Shown here: one piece after another, positions 45,007 to 56,775 of the stretch
Position numbering within the stretch: position 1 is the first letter of the stretch
Layout: each line of letters begins with the position of its first letter
Assembly (NCBI GenBank): GCA_030770535.1
Contig: JASVEC010000026.1
Span: 496,001-560,000 of the forward strand
Direction: 5' to 3'
Length of the DNA stretch: 64,000 nucleotides
Source of the DNA: Batkoa obscura
Lineage: Eukaryota; Entomophthoromycota; Entomophthoromycetes; Entomophthorales; Batkoaceae
The notes under the pieces: generated by a model
Database searches by the model: none
What the model saw: only the letters and a program-made list of their open reading frames with translations
What the model was told of the DNA's origin: nothing
Translations under genes and position numbers: made by a program

Positions 45007-45447
45007 TTTTTATTGTTTTTTTTATAATCTTTTTTAAATAAAAAATTAGTGTTGCTATTTTGGATTATTTTGGTTTTCTACCTTTTTTGCATTTCGAAAG
45101 CTACTTTGCAGAACTTGGTTGGTACATTTTAAATTGGATTGAATAGAATTTTTTTGGATGATTAAAGTATTACACATAATATCTTATATTTAACAACAAT
45201 AATGAAATACAATTAAATGAATCTAAATTAGAGATTTCTAATTTAATAACATAAACTATTAAATAAGTCATCTCATAATAAACATCTTAAAACATCTCAT
45301 TAACACTTTTAATTTGATTTGCAAAAACTTTAATTTTTATTTTCTTAAAAAACTAAATTCCAATTTTTATTTACCAAATTCAAAATTTTCTAAAATGGAA
45401 TTTTTTTAAAATTTAATTTCAATTTAAAAATCCTTCCAAAACTCAAA

Positions 45448-46164
45448 ATGGCTCACGATAATCAACCTACGACCATTGGCAGTATGAGTTTCTGTAATCA
45501 ATGTGGAAACTTATTAGATTCCATTATAGGTGATCCAATTATCACATGTAATCATTGTAATCATACTTATTCTATTGAAGGTAAGTTTAACTATCCTCTC
45601 TTTTATACATTTCATAAAAACATCAAAATTTATCTCATTATTTATGCATCTTCAAAACATAAAATAAAAACAAATTCATTACTAATTATTTTGTTTTATT
45701 TTATATTCTATAGTAAGTGAAATCAAAGTGAGTTCTAAAAGTCAAACTGGTACATTTGAATCGAGTTTACGTAGTAAACGAGATTTGGTACAAAACTCAG
45801 CTGCTGTTAAAGAAGAAGCTGCTACAGTAAGTTTGTATTTTTTTTTATACAAAATAATAACAAAAAACAGTATTTGTTTTTAATAAGAATAGATAACATC
45901 AAATAAAAAAATTCCTTTTGTTATTTTATCTTTTAAAAAGAAGGGTTATTTATTTGTTTATATTTTTTAGATTAAAGAAAAATGTCCCAAATGTCAAGCA
46001 CCGGAAATGTCCTTTCATACTATGCAATTGAGATCCGCTGATGAAGGTCAAACCGTGTTTTATAATTGTGTCAAGTGTGGGTACGCCTTTTAATTAATTA
46101 TTTTAAAAAAAGAAAGTTGATTAAGTTTTATTTTTTTAGATATAAATATTCCATTAATTCATAG
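45448..46164 (+). CDS. RPA12: RNA polymerase I subunit Rpa12 (zinc ribbon)
   Basis: Rpa12 is the small Pol I subunit that supports RNA cleavage and termination. Four exons are needed. The N-terminal ribbon is SFCNQCGNLLD with CNHCNHTYSIE, two CXXC pairs. The middle contains VSEIKVSSKSQ. The C-terminal TFIIS-like ribbon is EKCPKCQAPEMSFHTMQLRS followed by ADEGQTVFYNCVKCGYKYSI, with CX2C-CX2C and the acidic DE pair of the cleavage loop. The final splice (TGTGG|GTACGC...TTTTTTAG|A) completes the CGYKYSINS end. The length, about 120 residues, is usual. It is the first of four plus-strand housekeeping genes in close order. Confidence 0.95.
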
Positions 46165-46430
46165 AGAGAGTACAAAAATAGAGACGATAGAAGGAGGATA
46201 TCTTTATGTTTTATTAGTTCTTTAATATATTTATATAGATTGAAGTTATTTTTATTTTTATTTTATTTTTGTTTTTGTTTTTGTTTATTTTTTGGTTGAA
46301 ATTTTGCCAATATTATTTCATAAAGACACCTTTTGTATCTAGCCAATCATTCCAATTAGAGTGGAAATTCAAGATTATTGAAAAAAAATTATAAATTTCA
46401 AATCTACTTTTAAAAAAAATATATATAACA

Positions 46431-48263
46431 ATGACAACCTTACAAACCAAAAATAAAAGTTTAAGAGATTTACAAACGGGTAATTTTACATTCACTTATC
46501 CGTAAACGACTCATCAATTCTATTTATTTTAGCCAGCATCATTAAGATGTTAAATTATAATCAAGTGAATAAGGAATCAAAGACGAGTTTATTAAGTCCA
46601 AGTTATAATAAAAAAGAAGAATATTCCCAATGGAAAGTATTAATCTTTGATGAAGAAACTAGTAAATCAGTGGCTTTATTATTAAAAGTTAATGACTTAA
46701 GAGAACAAGGAATTACATTGCATTTGTAAGTCAACTTTTTTAATATTAAAATTAAATGGTTATTAATGAAATGGATAACTTTATTTTTAGGCCGTTAAAT
46801 AGTAAACGAATGCCCATTAAAGATGTACCGGCTATTTATTTTTTGTCACCTAATAAAGAGAATATTGAAAGATTGTTAGAGGTAAGAAGAACTTTTATTT
46901 TTTGAATTTAAAGTTTTAAATTGTTTTTTAGGACTTAAGCAATAGTTTATATGATTCTTATTATATTAATTTTTCATCTACATTACCACGACCATTATTA
47001 GAATATTTAGCAGAATCAGCAGTTAAACTAGGTGTTAGTGAACAGATTCATCAAGTAAGAAACAAATATAATATTAATTATAAATGATGATATATTTATT
47101 TATATTTATTTAGGTTTATGATCAATATTTAAATTATCAATGTTATTCATCCAATTTATTTAATTTAAATATTAAAAATAGTTATTCAATTTTAAATAAT
47201 ATAAAATCAGAAGATATTAAAATCGAAAATTGTATCAATGAAATTAGTTTAGGTTTATTGTCAATTTTAGTGACTAAAAATCAAATTCCTATTATTAAAG
47301 CTACTAAAGGTAATGCAGCTGAAATGGTAGCTAAAAAATTAGATGGTAAATTAAGAGATTTATTAAGAGCTCCATCATCTTCAATTTTAAATAATGATAC
47401 TTTATTTGATTCTAATTCAAAAAATAGACCAGGTAATTATTTTGATAATATATAATATTATAATATTATAATATTAATATTATTTTTATTAATTAGTATT
47501 AATAATAATTGATCGTAATATGGATTTAATACCAATGATTTCTCATTCATGGAATTATCAACCATTAATACATGATTTATTAAATATTGAACAAAATCAA
47601 ATTAAATTTGAAATTGAAGAAGAAGGCAAAAAAGTTAATAAGGTATATGATATTGATAATAAAGATTTCTTTTGGAATAAAAATAGTAATTTACCATTAC
47701 CTGAAATAGCCAAAGAAATCAGTGAAGAATTAGAAAATTATCGAAAAGAAGCAGATGAAATTACTAAATTAAGTAAAGATACCAATATTAATCCTGAATC
47801 TGATTTTAAAAATAATACATTACATTTAAAATCAGCTATTAGTGCATTACCTGAATTAACAGCTAAAAAAAATATATTAGATCATCATATGAATATTGCA
47901 TCTGAATTATTTAAAAAAATTGAAAGTAGACAATATGATAAATTATTTCAAATTGAAGAAAGTATATTGAAAGAAAATAAACAAACAATACTATCAATAA
48001 TTCAAGATAATACTATTTTATTTGAAGATAAATTAAGATTATTTTTATATTTTTATTTATCTCATCCAAATTTAAATCAATCAGATTTACAATTATTAGA
48101 AAATGAATTAAAAAAGTTTAATGAAAATAATGAATTACAAGCTTTTGAAGCAGTTAAAAAGTAAGTTTTATATTTATATTTATATTTATATTTATATTTA
48201 TATTTATATTTATATTTATATTTATATTTATATTTATATTTATATTTATATTTATATTTATAT

Positions 48264-48302
<39 letters not shown>

Positions 48303-48915
48303 GAATTCAACAAGTATCTAAGATGTCTACGTTATCAGCTGGTAATGCTAAAACATTAACCTCTAATTCAAGTGATTTATTAGATAAATTCAACTTTTTA
48401 GGTTCTCAGGTAATCAATAATAAACATAACATAATAATAATAATAATATAATTAATAACATTAATAGTTAAAAGGTGGAGCATATGATAAATTAATCAAT
48501 AAAGTAAAAATTTTTTTACCAGTTGAGCATGAATTAGCAATTACAAAATTAGTTCAGAATATTTTAGAATTACCTAACAATAATCAAAATACAATTAGTG
48601 AATTAATTCATTTAGATCCAAAATCAAAAATTATTGGTAATCAATCTAATAATAATAACTTGAACTTCAATTCCAGTCAACCTATTAATCAAGTAATTTT
48701 ATTCGTTATTGGTGGTGGAAGTTATAATGAATTTTTAAATTTAAAATTATTTTTAGAGGTAAATAAATTAATAATAATAAATAATATAATAATGTTTATA
48801 TTAATATTCAATTTTATTTTTATTTTAGAAACAAAATAATTTAGAAGCTATTATCTATGGTTCTACAGAAATTTTATCTCCTAATCAATTTTTAAATCAA
48901 CTTAGTCAAATTTAA
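46431..48915 (+). CDS. SLY1: Sec1/Munc18 protein Sly1 (SCFD1)
   Basis: Sly1 binds the syntaxin Sed5 and promotes ER-Golgi SNARE fusion. The first exon (MTTLQTKNKSLRDLQT) joins ASIIKMLNYNQ. Recognisable SM blocks are QWKVLIFDEETSKSVALLL, LREQGITLHL, RMPIKDVPAIYFLSPN, STLPRPLLEYLAE and LIIIDRNMDLIPMISHSW. Then follow LTAKKNILDHHMNIASELF, FLYFYLSHPNL, and the C-terminal QPINQVILFVIGGGSYNEF and EAIIYGSTEILSPNQFLNQL, the Sly1-type end. Eight or nine exons encode just under 700 residues. Intron 48161-48303 is almost purely microsatellite. Asn-rich low-complexity stretches reflect the base composition. Confidence 0.93.
48161..48303 (+). repeat. Microsatellite intron in SLY1
   Basis: The intron consists of a GTAAGTT donor, roughly fifteen TATATT units, then ten or so TTAT units, ending in TTTATTTAG. 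Essentially no unique sequence is left between the splice sites, so repeat length changes would directly change intron length. Confidence 0.9.
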
Positions 48916-49200
48916 TTTCAACTTTTTATTTTATTTTATTGTTTATTATGAGTATTATAATAAATAACTATTTTTATTTAAAAATTAAAGTTCTTTTTGT
49001 TTTGGAATTTTTATAACTTTTAATCTTTTTTGAGTTCAAACTCTTTCTTATCCCATAATAAATCTTCTCAATTCCAACTCTTCTTTTTCAAAATTGCTTA
49101 TTTTGGTTAAAAAAATTCAAATCTATAAAGTTAGTTTTTGTTAAAAAATCAAAAATCGATAGCTGAAATTTTTTTTAATTAAAACAAATATATATATATA

Positions 49201-49521
49201 ATGTATTTAATGTACTATCTTAATGATGAAGGTAAAAGAGTATATACTCTTAAAGTAAGTAATTTTCAATATTTTTAATTAATTAAAGTTTTTGAAAATG
49301 AATATTAAATGTATTTTTTAAATTATAGAAAAAAGCCCCAAACGGTCAACCTACTAAATCCGCTCATCCTGGTAAATTCTATTTATTTTTAACAGTTATT
49401 GGAATTTCAAAAATATTAATCATTCTTATTTTTTATAGCTCGTTTCTCCCCAGATGATAAATTTAGTAGACATCGTGTACTCTTTAAAAAGAGATTAGGT
49501 TTACTTCTTACCCAACAATAG
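49201..49521 (+). CDS. NOP10: H/ACA snoRNP protein Nop10
   Basis: Nop10 is a small core protein of H/ACA RNPs, needed for rRNA pseudouridylation and telomerase RNA. Three exons encode [32 protein letters not shown] and [20 protein letters not shown], ending GLLLTQQ. This is the nearly invariant Nop10 sequence over its whole length of about 60 residues. Introns are GTAAGT...TTATAG and GTAAAT...TTATAG. It is too short to be found as a single frame. It lies between SLY1 and BFR2 on the same strand. Confidence 0.96.
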
Positions 49522-49855
49522 AGAAAAGGTTGGAAATAACACTTAATTCTTTTGTCAAAATAGAATGAACATTTGAGATTATTAGTCGCTACTTTTTTAG
49601 AAATAAACAGGAGTATAAGATTAATTTCGATTCAAATTTTTTCTTTATATTGAATTGTTAAGATTGAATTATTAGTTTATTGTTTATTTATTAGTTGTAT
49701 ATTGTTATCTAAATATTCAAAATTTTCTATTGAGTTGAAATTTTATTTATTATTGTTAAAAATTTTCACCTAAAAAATATGAATTTATTAAATTTTGGAT
49801 TTCTTTTTTTGATATTTTTTATTGTTCAATTTCTGAAAACTCAACACTCAACAAA

Positions 49856-51935
49856 ATGTCTAAAAAAAACTCGAATCTACCACTCAGTTTAAAAAATAAA
49901 TTAAAACATTTAACTTCTAGTACTATGCCTAAGGGTAAGTTAATTTATTCTTCCCTTTACCTTTTTATATGAGTTAATTAATCTCTTAATTCTTTTAGAC
50001 CTTGATCCCGAAAACTATCTATTTTCCGAAAAACAAAATTCGGATTCTGAAAATGAAGAAGAAAACGAAGAATTAGCGAGAGAACATTATATTGAAGTTG
50101 GGTAAGTTTGAGTTTAATTGAATTAAATAAATAAAATACTTTGATTGTTATTTTTAATTTAATGATATACTAAATGTTTGATTTTGTTTATTTAGTATAA
50201 GCAAGTTAAGAAATGATTTAGAATTACCGATAGATAACCCAAAATATAAAGGTAAAGCTAAATCAAGAGCTGAAATATTTGGTTCTGAAACCGAAGAAGA
50301 AGAAGAAGAAGAAGAAGAAGAAGAAGAAGAAGAAGAAGAAGAAGAAGAAGAAATAGAGAGCGGAAGTGAAGAAGAAAGAAATGATATAGAGTTAGAACAA
50401 GAAGAAGAAGAAAGTATAGAAGAAGGTGATAGCGAAGAAGATAGCGAAGAAGATAGTGAAGAGGATGAAGAAGAAGGAACAGGTTCTCAAATAGGTATTG
50501 AAGATGAAGAAATGGATTTAGAGTTAACAGCGGAATTAAAAAAAGCACAAGAAGAGGAAGCAGAATTAAAACAAAAAATGAATGATAATAGAGTGAGTGA
50601 TGCAGTTAAAGGAAAATATATTAAAAATCAAATGGTAATGTTTTTTGAATGTTTTTTTGATTTGGATAAAATAAAATATTAACAGTTATGTGTATATTCT
50701 TTTAGTCTATTTGGGAAGCAGGATTAGATTTAAGGATTCGTTATCAAAAGATTTTATTGTTGGCTAATCAACTTCCTCAGGTAAATTAGAAAGTTGATGA
50801 ATGTATTGGATTGAGTTAATGTTTATTTATATTAGAAAAACAAAGAGATTATTGAAGAATTAAAGAAAGATAAAGATAATAATAAAATAATGGATCAAAA
50901 TCAAAAAGAATTAATACAATTAATTTATAAATTATTAGAAACTAGAAAAGTAAGTGAATATTATTATTGTTTTTATTAATATTTTATTAATATTTTATTA
51001 ATATTTTGTATTTTTATTTCTAGAATTATTTAAATAAAGAAGATAAAACTAGTATTTCATTAAAAAGAAATATTGATACAGTTAATTTGGATGATATTTG
51101 GAATGATTTAAATCAATTTAATACAAAGTAAATAATTAAAATATTTATTTGATAATAATAATTAATATAATTTATTATTAATTAGATTTGAATCTTATCG
51201 TAATACAACAATTGAAAAATGGAATAATAAAATTAAATTTAATGATGGTGGACTATTAATTGGAAATAAAAAATTTAAAGCATTAGATCAATCAATATTA
51301 ACTCAAATTAATACCATATTTAATGATCCACAAAGATTATTAAATCGAATTCATGTTCAACGCAATGATTATTCTATTATTGGTAAACAAAAAGAGGTAC
51401 TTTGTTATTTAATTATTATAAAATTATTACAAAATAATTTATTTATTTTGTTTATTTTGTTTATTTAGGAAAATGAAGATATGGATAATGAAATTTTTGA
51501 TGATAGTGATTTTTATCAACAATTATTAAAAGAATTTATTGATTCTAGAATGATTGATAACGGTAATTTATTAAATAATATATTAATTACTTTATATTAA
51601 ATACTAATATTAAATATATTATTATTATATATTATTATTACATATTATTAGATAATCAAAATTTATCGGAATTACGTTGGGCTGCATTAAAAACAAGTAA
51701 ACAAAAGAATAAAATAGTAGATACAAAAGCAAGTAAGGGACGTAAATTAAGATTTCATGTTCATGATAAATTACAATCTTTTATGGTCCCAATACCAAAA
51801 CAAAAGTGGCATTCAGAAATGATTGATGAATTATATTCTAGTTTATTTTCATTTAAAAATAATAATAATAATAATAATAAGGAAGAAGAGAATAATGAAT
51901 TACAAAATAATGATGGGTTAAGAATTTTTGGATAG
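49856..51935 (+). CDS. BFR2: Bfr2/AATF (Traube) ribosome biogenesis protein
   Basis: Bfr2/AATF acts in the small-subunit processome for 18S rRNA maturation in the nucleolus. Eight or nine exons encode a basic start (MSKKNSNLPLSLKNKLKHL), then FSEKQNSDSENEEE. A very long acidic run is encoded by about 19 GAA codons in a row (50298-50352), and the acidic region continues to about 50500. The AATF leader domain follows (SIWEAGLDLRIRYQKILLLA), then coiled helices and WNNKIKF. The C-terminal Traube domain begins ELRWAALKTSK and contains the signature ASKGRKLRFHVHDKLQSFM with PIPKQKWH. A poly-Asn tract lies near the end. The GAA repeat makes a mirrored poly-Leu frame on the minus strand, which is a shadow. 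Confidence 0.92.
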
Positions 51936-52721
51936 ATTTTGATTAAGAAATAAATCAATTTTATAGACTTTTTTTTATAGGAATTTTTAATTTTAATTTT
52001 TGTTTTTTTTAGTATTAAACTAGATTTATTCTAATTATAGATAGATGCACGAATTAGTTATTTAGTAATAGTTAAAAATGTTTGGAATATTTCATCCATC
52101 AGATACAGAGTGCGAGTATTAACACACTGATTGATATAAATCATTGAGTTTTAAATTTAAAAATATCATAAAGTTATTAAAGTTCAAATAAGATTACAGA
52201 AATTAAAATAAATACTCAAAATTGGAATTAGTTTAAATCTCTGATTTATTAAAATATTAATTATATCAGATTCAATCTACCAGTTATAAATATCATGAGT
52301 TTAATAAAGCATGATATTTTAACACATTCTATTTAATATATGAAATATCAGTTATTATATTAATAAATAGAACTTATAGCATAAAATTACTCTTATTTTT
52401 AGATATTATATCTCAATAAATCCTATTTATAATTGATCTTTTTTAGCATAATTGAAATTTTGATAAACATTTAGTCTTAACAAAATTCTAACTTAATAAA
52501 TTGTATGTATAACAATATGTATCATATTAATAGAAATCATTTATAAAACCAAGATGCTTATATACTTGATCGATTATTTTATGATACAACTTTTTGAATA
52601 TTGAACTTTCAAAGTAAGTTTCTGATTAATACCCTCTTAGTTTTAATAGATGAAAACCATAGTATATAATTTTAAAGGATATTTCAAATTAACAAATGGA
52701 AATGATAAGAAAGAATATATT

Positions 52722-52828
52722 ATATGGGGATGAACTTTTTTGTTTAAGAATTTTAATAACAATCTTTCCACTCAAATGGCGCTTAAAAAATGGAAAAAAC
52801 AATGAAACAAAAAAACACCCCCACATAT
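52722..52828 (-). mobile_element. MITE copy 12 (family A)
   Basis: Reverse-orientation 107-bp copy, ends ATATGGGGATGA and CACCCCCACATAT. Confidence 0.88.
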
Positions 52829-53238
52829 TGATATTTTTAATATCATTAAATGTAAAGTAGCATATTATAAATTATTTTAATGTAAAAATTATACATCAAG
52901 TGTCACTAGAATTAAAATAACTTATCAATTATATAATGTACAATTTAGGATTATAGAAACGAAACCTATATAACAATTCTTAAATAACAAATGGGAAAAT
53001 GGATTAATATAATAGCTATTTTAACATCGAGTTTAATTTTATAAAGATAGTGTAATGGACTAAACTACTTTAAAGCAGGTCAAAGTAAAACTGAGAGTAT
53101 ATTTGCTAAACTTTATCATGAAACTTATTAATTATGGTCTTTCTAATTATGGTCTTTCTAATTATGGTATTTAATTTTTATAGTAAATTTTAATGCTTTT
53201 AAATATGGAAATTACCTAAAATGAAGAAAAATAATCAA

Positions 53239-53345
53239 ATATGGGGATGTTTTTTGATTTCATTATTTTTTCCATTTTTTAAGCGCTATTTGAGCGGAAA
53301 AGTTATTAGTAAAATCCTTAAAACAAAAAAAATACATCCACATGT
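53239..53345 (+). mobile_element. MITE copy 13 (family A)
   Basis: Copy with ATATGGGGATG and ACATCCACATGT ends, about 410 bp from copy 12. Confidence 0.87.
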
Positions 53346-55354
53346 ATTTATTAGATTTTATAAGAAAAACCTTGGAGGAGAATAGTTAGAAAATAATTTA
53401 TCCTTTTAGATAACATCATCCCTATTTTAAAGTAAATGGTAGCGGAATGATTTATTTAAATTCACTCTCACACATTTCCTATTTTCCTTCGAAGTTTCAA
53501 ATACAAAAATATACAATTTTATTAATATTTACAATATAAGAACAATTTAACAACAAAATTCAATTTCAAATTAATTTATAGAAAAAATTTATTTAAAGTT
53601 ATGTAGGATTGGATAATCTAGTAAAATATTTTTTTGGTGTAATTTTCCTAATTAAGAGTTGTTAGTAAATTTACAAAATAAAGCTTGTTTTTTATTTATA
53701 ATTTCTACATTCTATTGAGTATGAGTGAGTAATGGATTACTTTTCATTTAAAGATGATTCTTTTTTAAAGTTATAAATATGCATAAAAATAGAACTTGCT
53801 TTATGAGTCTTATTATGTATGTTAAAGCTTTGACCATTGACAAGGTCATACTTCAAAATCTTGTATTTCAATTAGTTTAAACGTTTGGAAATATACCATC
53901 AAAACCATACTAGAACAATCGAGTTGTTTAGAATTGATACTGTTTTATTTGTATTAAATATAAACCAATTTTTATAAATAAATATTATAAAATAGAAATA
54001 GCCGAATAATAAATAAATTATCATATTTACTGCAATGCAAGTGATTGAATCAAAAGTTAAAAATAGATATCATTATATTTTTAGATCGATCCATCTTGTT
54101 ACGTCGAATATAGAGCAAAGGTACAAATAATATGACTAACATTTATATCAATACTCTGGTTTATGAGTATATTCTAGTTTAACTGATTGGGTAGAAATTG
54201 TGAATTATCATATACTTACATTCATTACTAATTAATTAAATGAGAGTGAAATAAAAGTTTATAATAAATTGATTGTACTAATCGATTGAATTTGCTAAAA
54301 AAAATTGGAACTCTACTTGCATTTAATTTTCCTTATATTTTAATTGATCTAAGTCCATTTACAGGATTGGATAAATAAAGCTATTTATCATCAATATTAT
54401 CACTATTTTTAAAAAAAGTATGTACTGATAACAAATTTAAAGCGTGGTCACTATATTTACAAAATTGAGTAGTATCTTACTTAAATTATAAGTCTAGATT
54501 TAAAATAGCATGCTTTTATTTATTATATAAAACTTAAAGGAATGACATATTTCTCTATATCATAATAATAAAATTTCCCTGGATTCATTAACATTATGAT
54601 TCTATAGTTTCTTATACCATTTAAGTAAAAGAGCGCACAGCATATTCTATCTAAAATAATTAATTAAATATAACTTTTGCAATCTATTTTCATTTTTATA
54701 ATTTTCCTAATTCAAAGATTTTATAGCATAGTTAATAAATGCTATCTTAATAATTTTTAGTTATAACTTGTTGTATTTTAATTGATTTTCATATCAATGA
54801 AATTTAATTAATATCTAATATATACAGTATAATTTTTTGTACTACATTATTTCAACTTTAGTTCTAATTTAAATATAACAAATTTACTAAATATTGATTA
54901 ATTGAAACCATATTGAGATAATGTTAATGGAATGTGGCATAAATTGTGATATGATATTTAGTAATTATTATAATTTTATAACTACACTTTTTGGAGTGGC
55001 TTTTTAACCTTTAGTATTATAAAATTTATTAATCAAACTTGATCTGAGGCTCATTACTTTGTGAGTTTATACTTTGTCTTATATTGACTACTAGTTCACT
55101 TTCTAATCAATAATGACTAGAAAGTTAATTATGTTCCAATTGTAAATGGATTTATACAATTTAAGACAAATAGCTGTTCTAGAATCAATAATTATAATTA
55201 GCAGTATGAGCTAATAACCCGGTTTAATCGTACTTTAAAAACTTCACTAATTTACTAATATAGATTGTTAAGTTGGTTTACTCCATGTACAAATATAGAT
55301 GCATGCTATCAAGAAAAACAGTCTGAATTTGCATCATCTCAGGTTTCTAAAAAG

Positions 55355-55363
55355 TATATAAAG
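55355..55363 (+). promoter_or_regulatory. TATA box of the Zn2Cys6 gene
   Basis: TATATAAAG about 77 bp before the ATG, as in the other intronless accessory genes of the window. Confidence 0.45.
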
Positions 55364-55439
55364 AATAAACAAATAAAAAATTAGAATTAAAATTAAAACT
55401 TTAGTTATTCAAATTAGTAGATATTTAATAAAATAGAAA

Positions 55440-56300
55440 ATGATGGACCAAAAAGCCTTTGATCAATTAGCTACCCATGCTTGTGATGACTGCCGTAAAC
55501 ATAAGCTTAAGTGCAGTAAAGAACAACCGATTTGTTTAAAATGTGCAAAAGTAGGAAGGCAATGTGTTTATGGTTATATCCCAATGAAAAGGGGACCTAA
55601 ACCAAAAGCGCCTATTGATATGGATTGGGCTTGGCATAAGCCTGAGAAGGGCCTTATTTGTTTTCCTTTAAAAGAGAAAAAACAATCTGAAATAACTTGG
55701 GCCCAGTCTAGTGAGTCAAAATCCCAAAGTATCCAAACTACGCCTTCAGATCTAATGTTTATGGGAAGTAGTAGTGATTCTATTGAACCTATCTCAATAC
55801 CTATATTAAGTCCTATTACTTGTGAAGTAAAATCAAATGTAGTCTTTTCTCCCGATTTTTTGAGTAACTGCTTTAATCCAACATCAGTGCAAGTTAGCAA
55901 CATCGTTAATTTTATATTAGAAAGTGAACTTAACTTAGACCTTGGATTTCAACAAGTTCATTGTATGTTACATGATCATCCCACTATTGTAGTTTTATTA
56001 AATGATAATGAAATATTATCACTTAGTTATTATTTTTATAATGTTAATAATTATTTGGGAATAATAAGCTTACATGAATTCTATGCATTAATTAACATGG
56101 CTGATAATCGATTTTTGACTTTTGTAGTGAATTCGATGCTTTTAATAACTGATATCTCTATTAATAACTTAGAGTCTATATTAAGGGCTAGCTCTAACTT
56201 TATCCTTGATACTTCTCAAATTACACTACATGATAAAAATCCATTATATATAGCTGGTATACATTTATTTCAGTTAGCTAATCTCTCTCTCTCTAATTAA
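55440..56300 (+). CDS. Short Zn2Cys6 (Gal4-type) regulator, 286 aa
   Basis: Intronless gene starting with two adjacent methionines. The N-terminal binuclear cluster is CX2CX6CX6CX2CX6C (CDDCRKHKLKCSKEQPICLK followed by CAKVGRQC). A basic linker (MKRGPKPKAP) follows, typical of sequence-specific DNA binding. A polar Ser/Thr-rich middle comes next, then a mostly hydrophobic C-terminal part (IVVLLNDNEILSLSYYFYNV, FLTFVVNSMLLITD, LYIAGIHLFQLANLS). The usual fungal-specific regulatory domain of about 300 further residues is not seen, so it is far shorter than the 600-800 residues common in Dikarya. Short forms are known in early-diverging fungi, but a truncated gene is possible. CTCTCTCTCT precedes the stop. 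The target genes are unknown. Confidence 0.85.
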   Translation: MMDQKAFDQLATHACDDCRKHKLKCSKEQPICLKCAKVGRQCVYGYIPMKRGPKPKAPIDMDWAWHKPEKGLICFPLKEKKQSEITWAQSSESKSQSIQTTPSDLMFMGSSSDSIEPISIPILSPITCEVKSNVVFSPDFLSNCFNPTSVQVSNIVNFILESELNLDLGFQQVHCMLHDHPTIVVLLNDNEILSLSYYFYNVNNYLGIISLHEFYALINMADNRFLTFVVNSMLLITDISINNLESILRASSNFILDTSQITLHDKNPLYIAGIHLFQLANLSLSN

Positions 56301-56535
56301 TTGTTTTCTGTTTTTTGTTAATAAAAATTTTAGTCTCAAGTTGTAAAACTATATATCGTCGCTTTAGTATACTTTCTTTAACATTTTTATTTGAAAGCTT
56401 TTAATTCTAAATAGCTATACCTTTTTCTTAATATGAATTATTAAATATCTAGTTTCTATAACCACTGGGCTAGATTCAATTTCAAGGTAGTAATTTATAA
56501 GTAATCTATTCTAGTGTATAATTATATATTTTTTT

Positions 56536-56775
56536 TCACGTTATAAATATTAGAATCAATAGTAATGATATAAAGCTAAATGCAAAAGATATTCTATCAT
56601 TAGAGTATTTAATAGTGACTTCTGTTAAATTTATTATATTGTAATAAAAAACAAGATAAGTAAAGGGAGTTATAAGAGCCAAAGTCTCATTTGTTTTTTT
56701 AGGATTTTTATATATAGCCAATCCAGCAATCAAAGTAGCAAAATAATAAACGTAATCATAATAACAATATAGCTA
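56536..56775 (-). pseudogene. Membrane-protein exon or fragment
   Basis: Minus frame that opens just after a possible acceptor (ATATTTAG). It reads LYCYYDYVYYFATLIAGLAI, NPKKTNETLALITPF, then YLVFYYNIINL and FAFSFISLLLILIFIT before TGA. Three hydrophobic segments suggest the C-terminal exon of a polytopic membrane protein. Upstream exons could not be followed, and the family is unknown. It is convergent with the Zn2Cys6 gene. Confidence 0.3.

Larger units (their letters stand above)
51936..55439. other. Gene-poor region, 3.5 kb
   Basis: Contains MITE copies 12 and 13 in opposite orientation and a three-unit tandem repeat of ATTATGGTCTTTCTA at about 53130-53170. No coding sequence or RNA gene is supported. 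Confidence 0.6.

Noticed and set aside
50258-50548. Minus-strand poly-Leu frame of 96 codons
   Set aside because: Mirror of the GAA repeat that encodes the acidic tract of BFR2.
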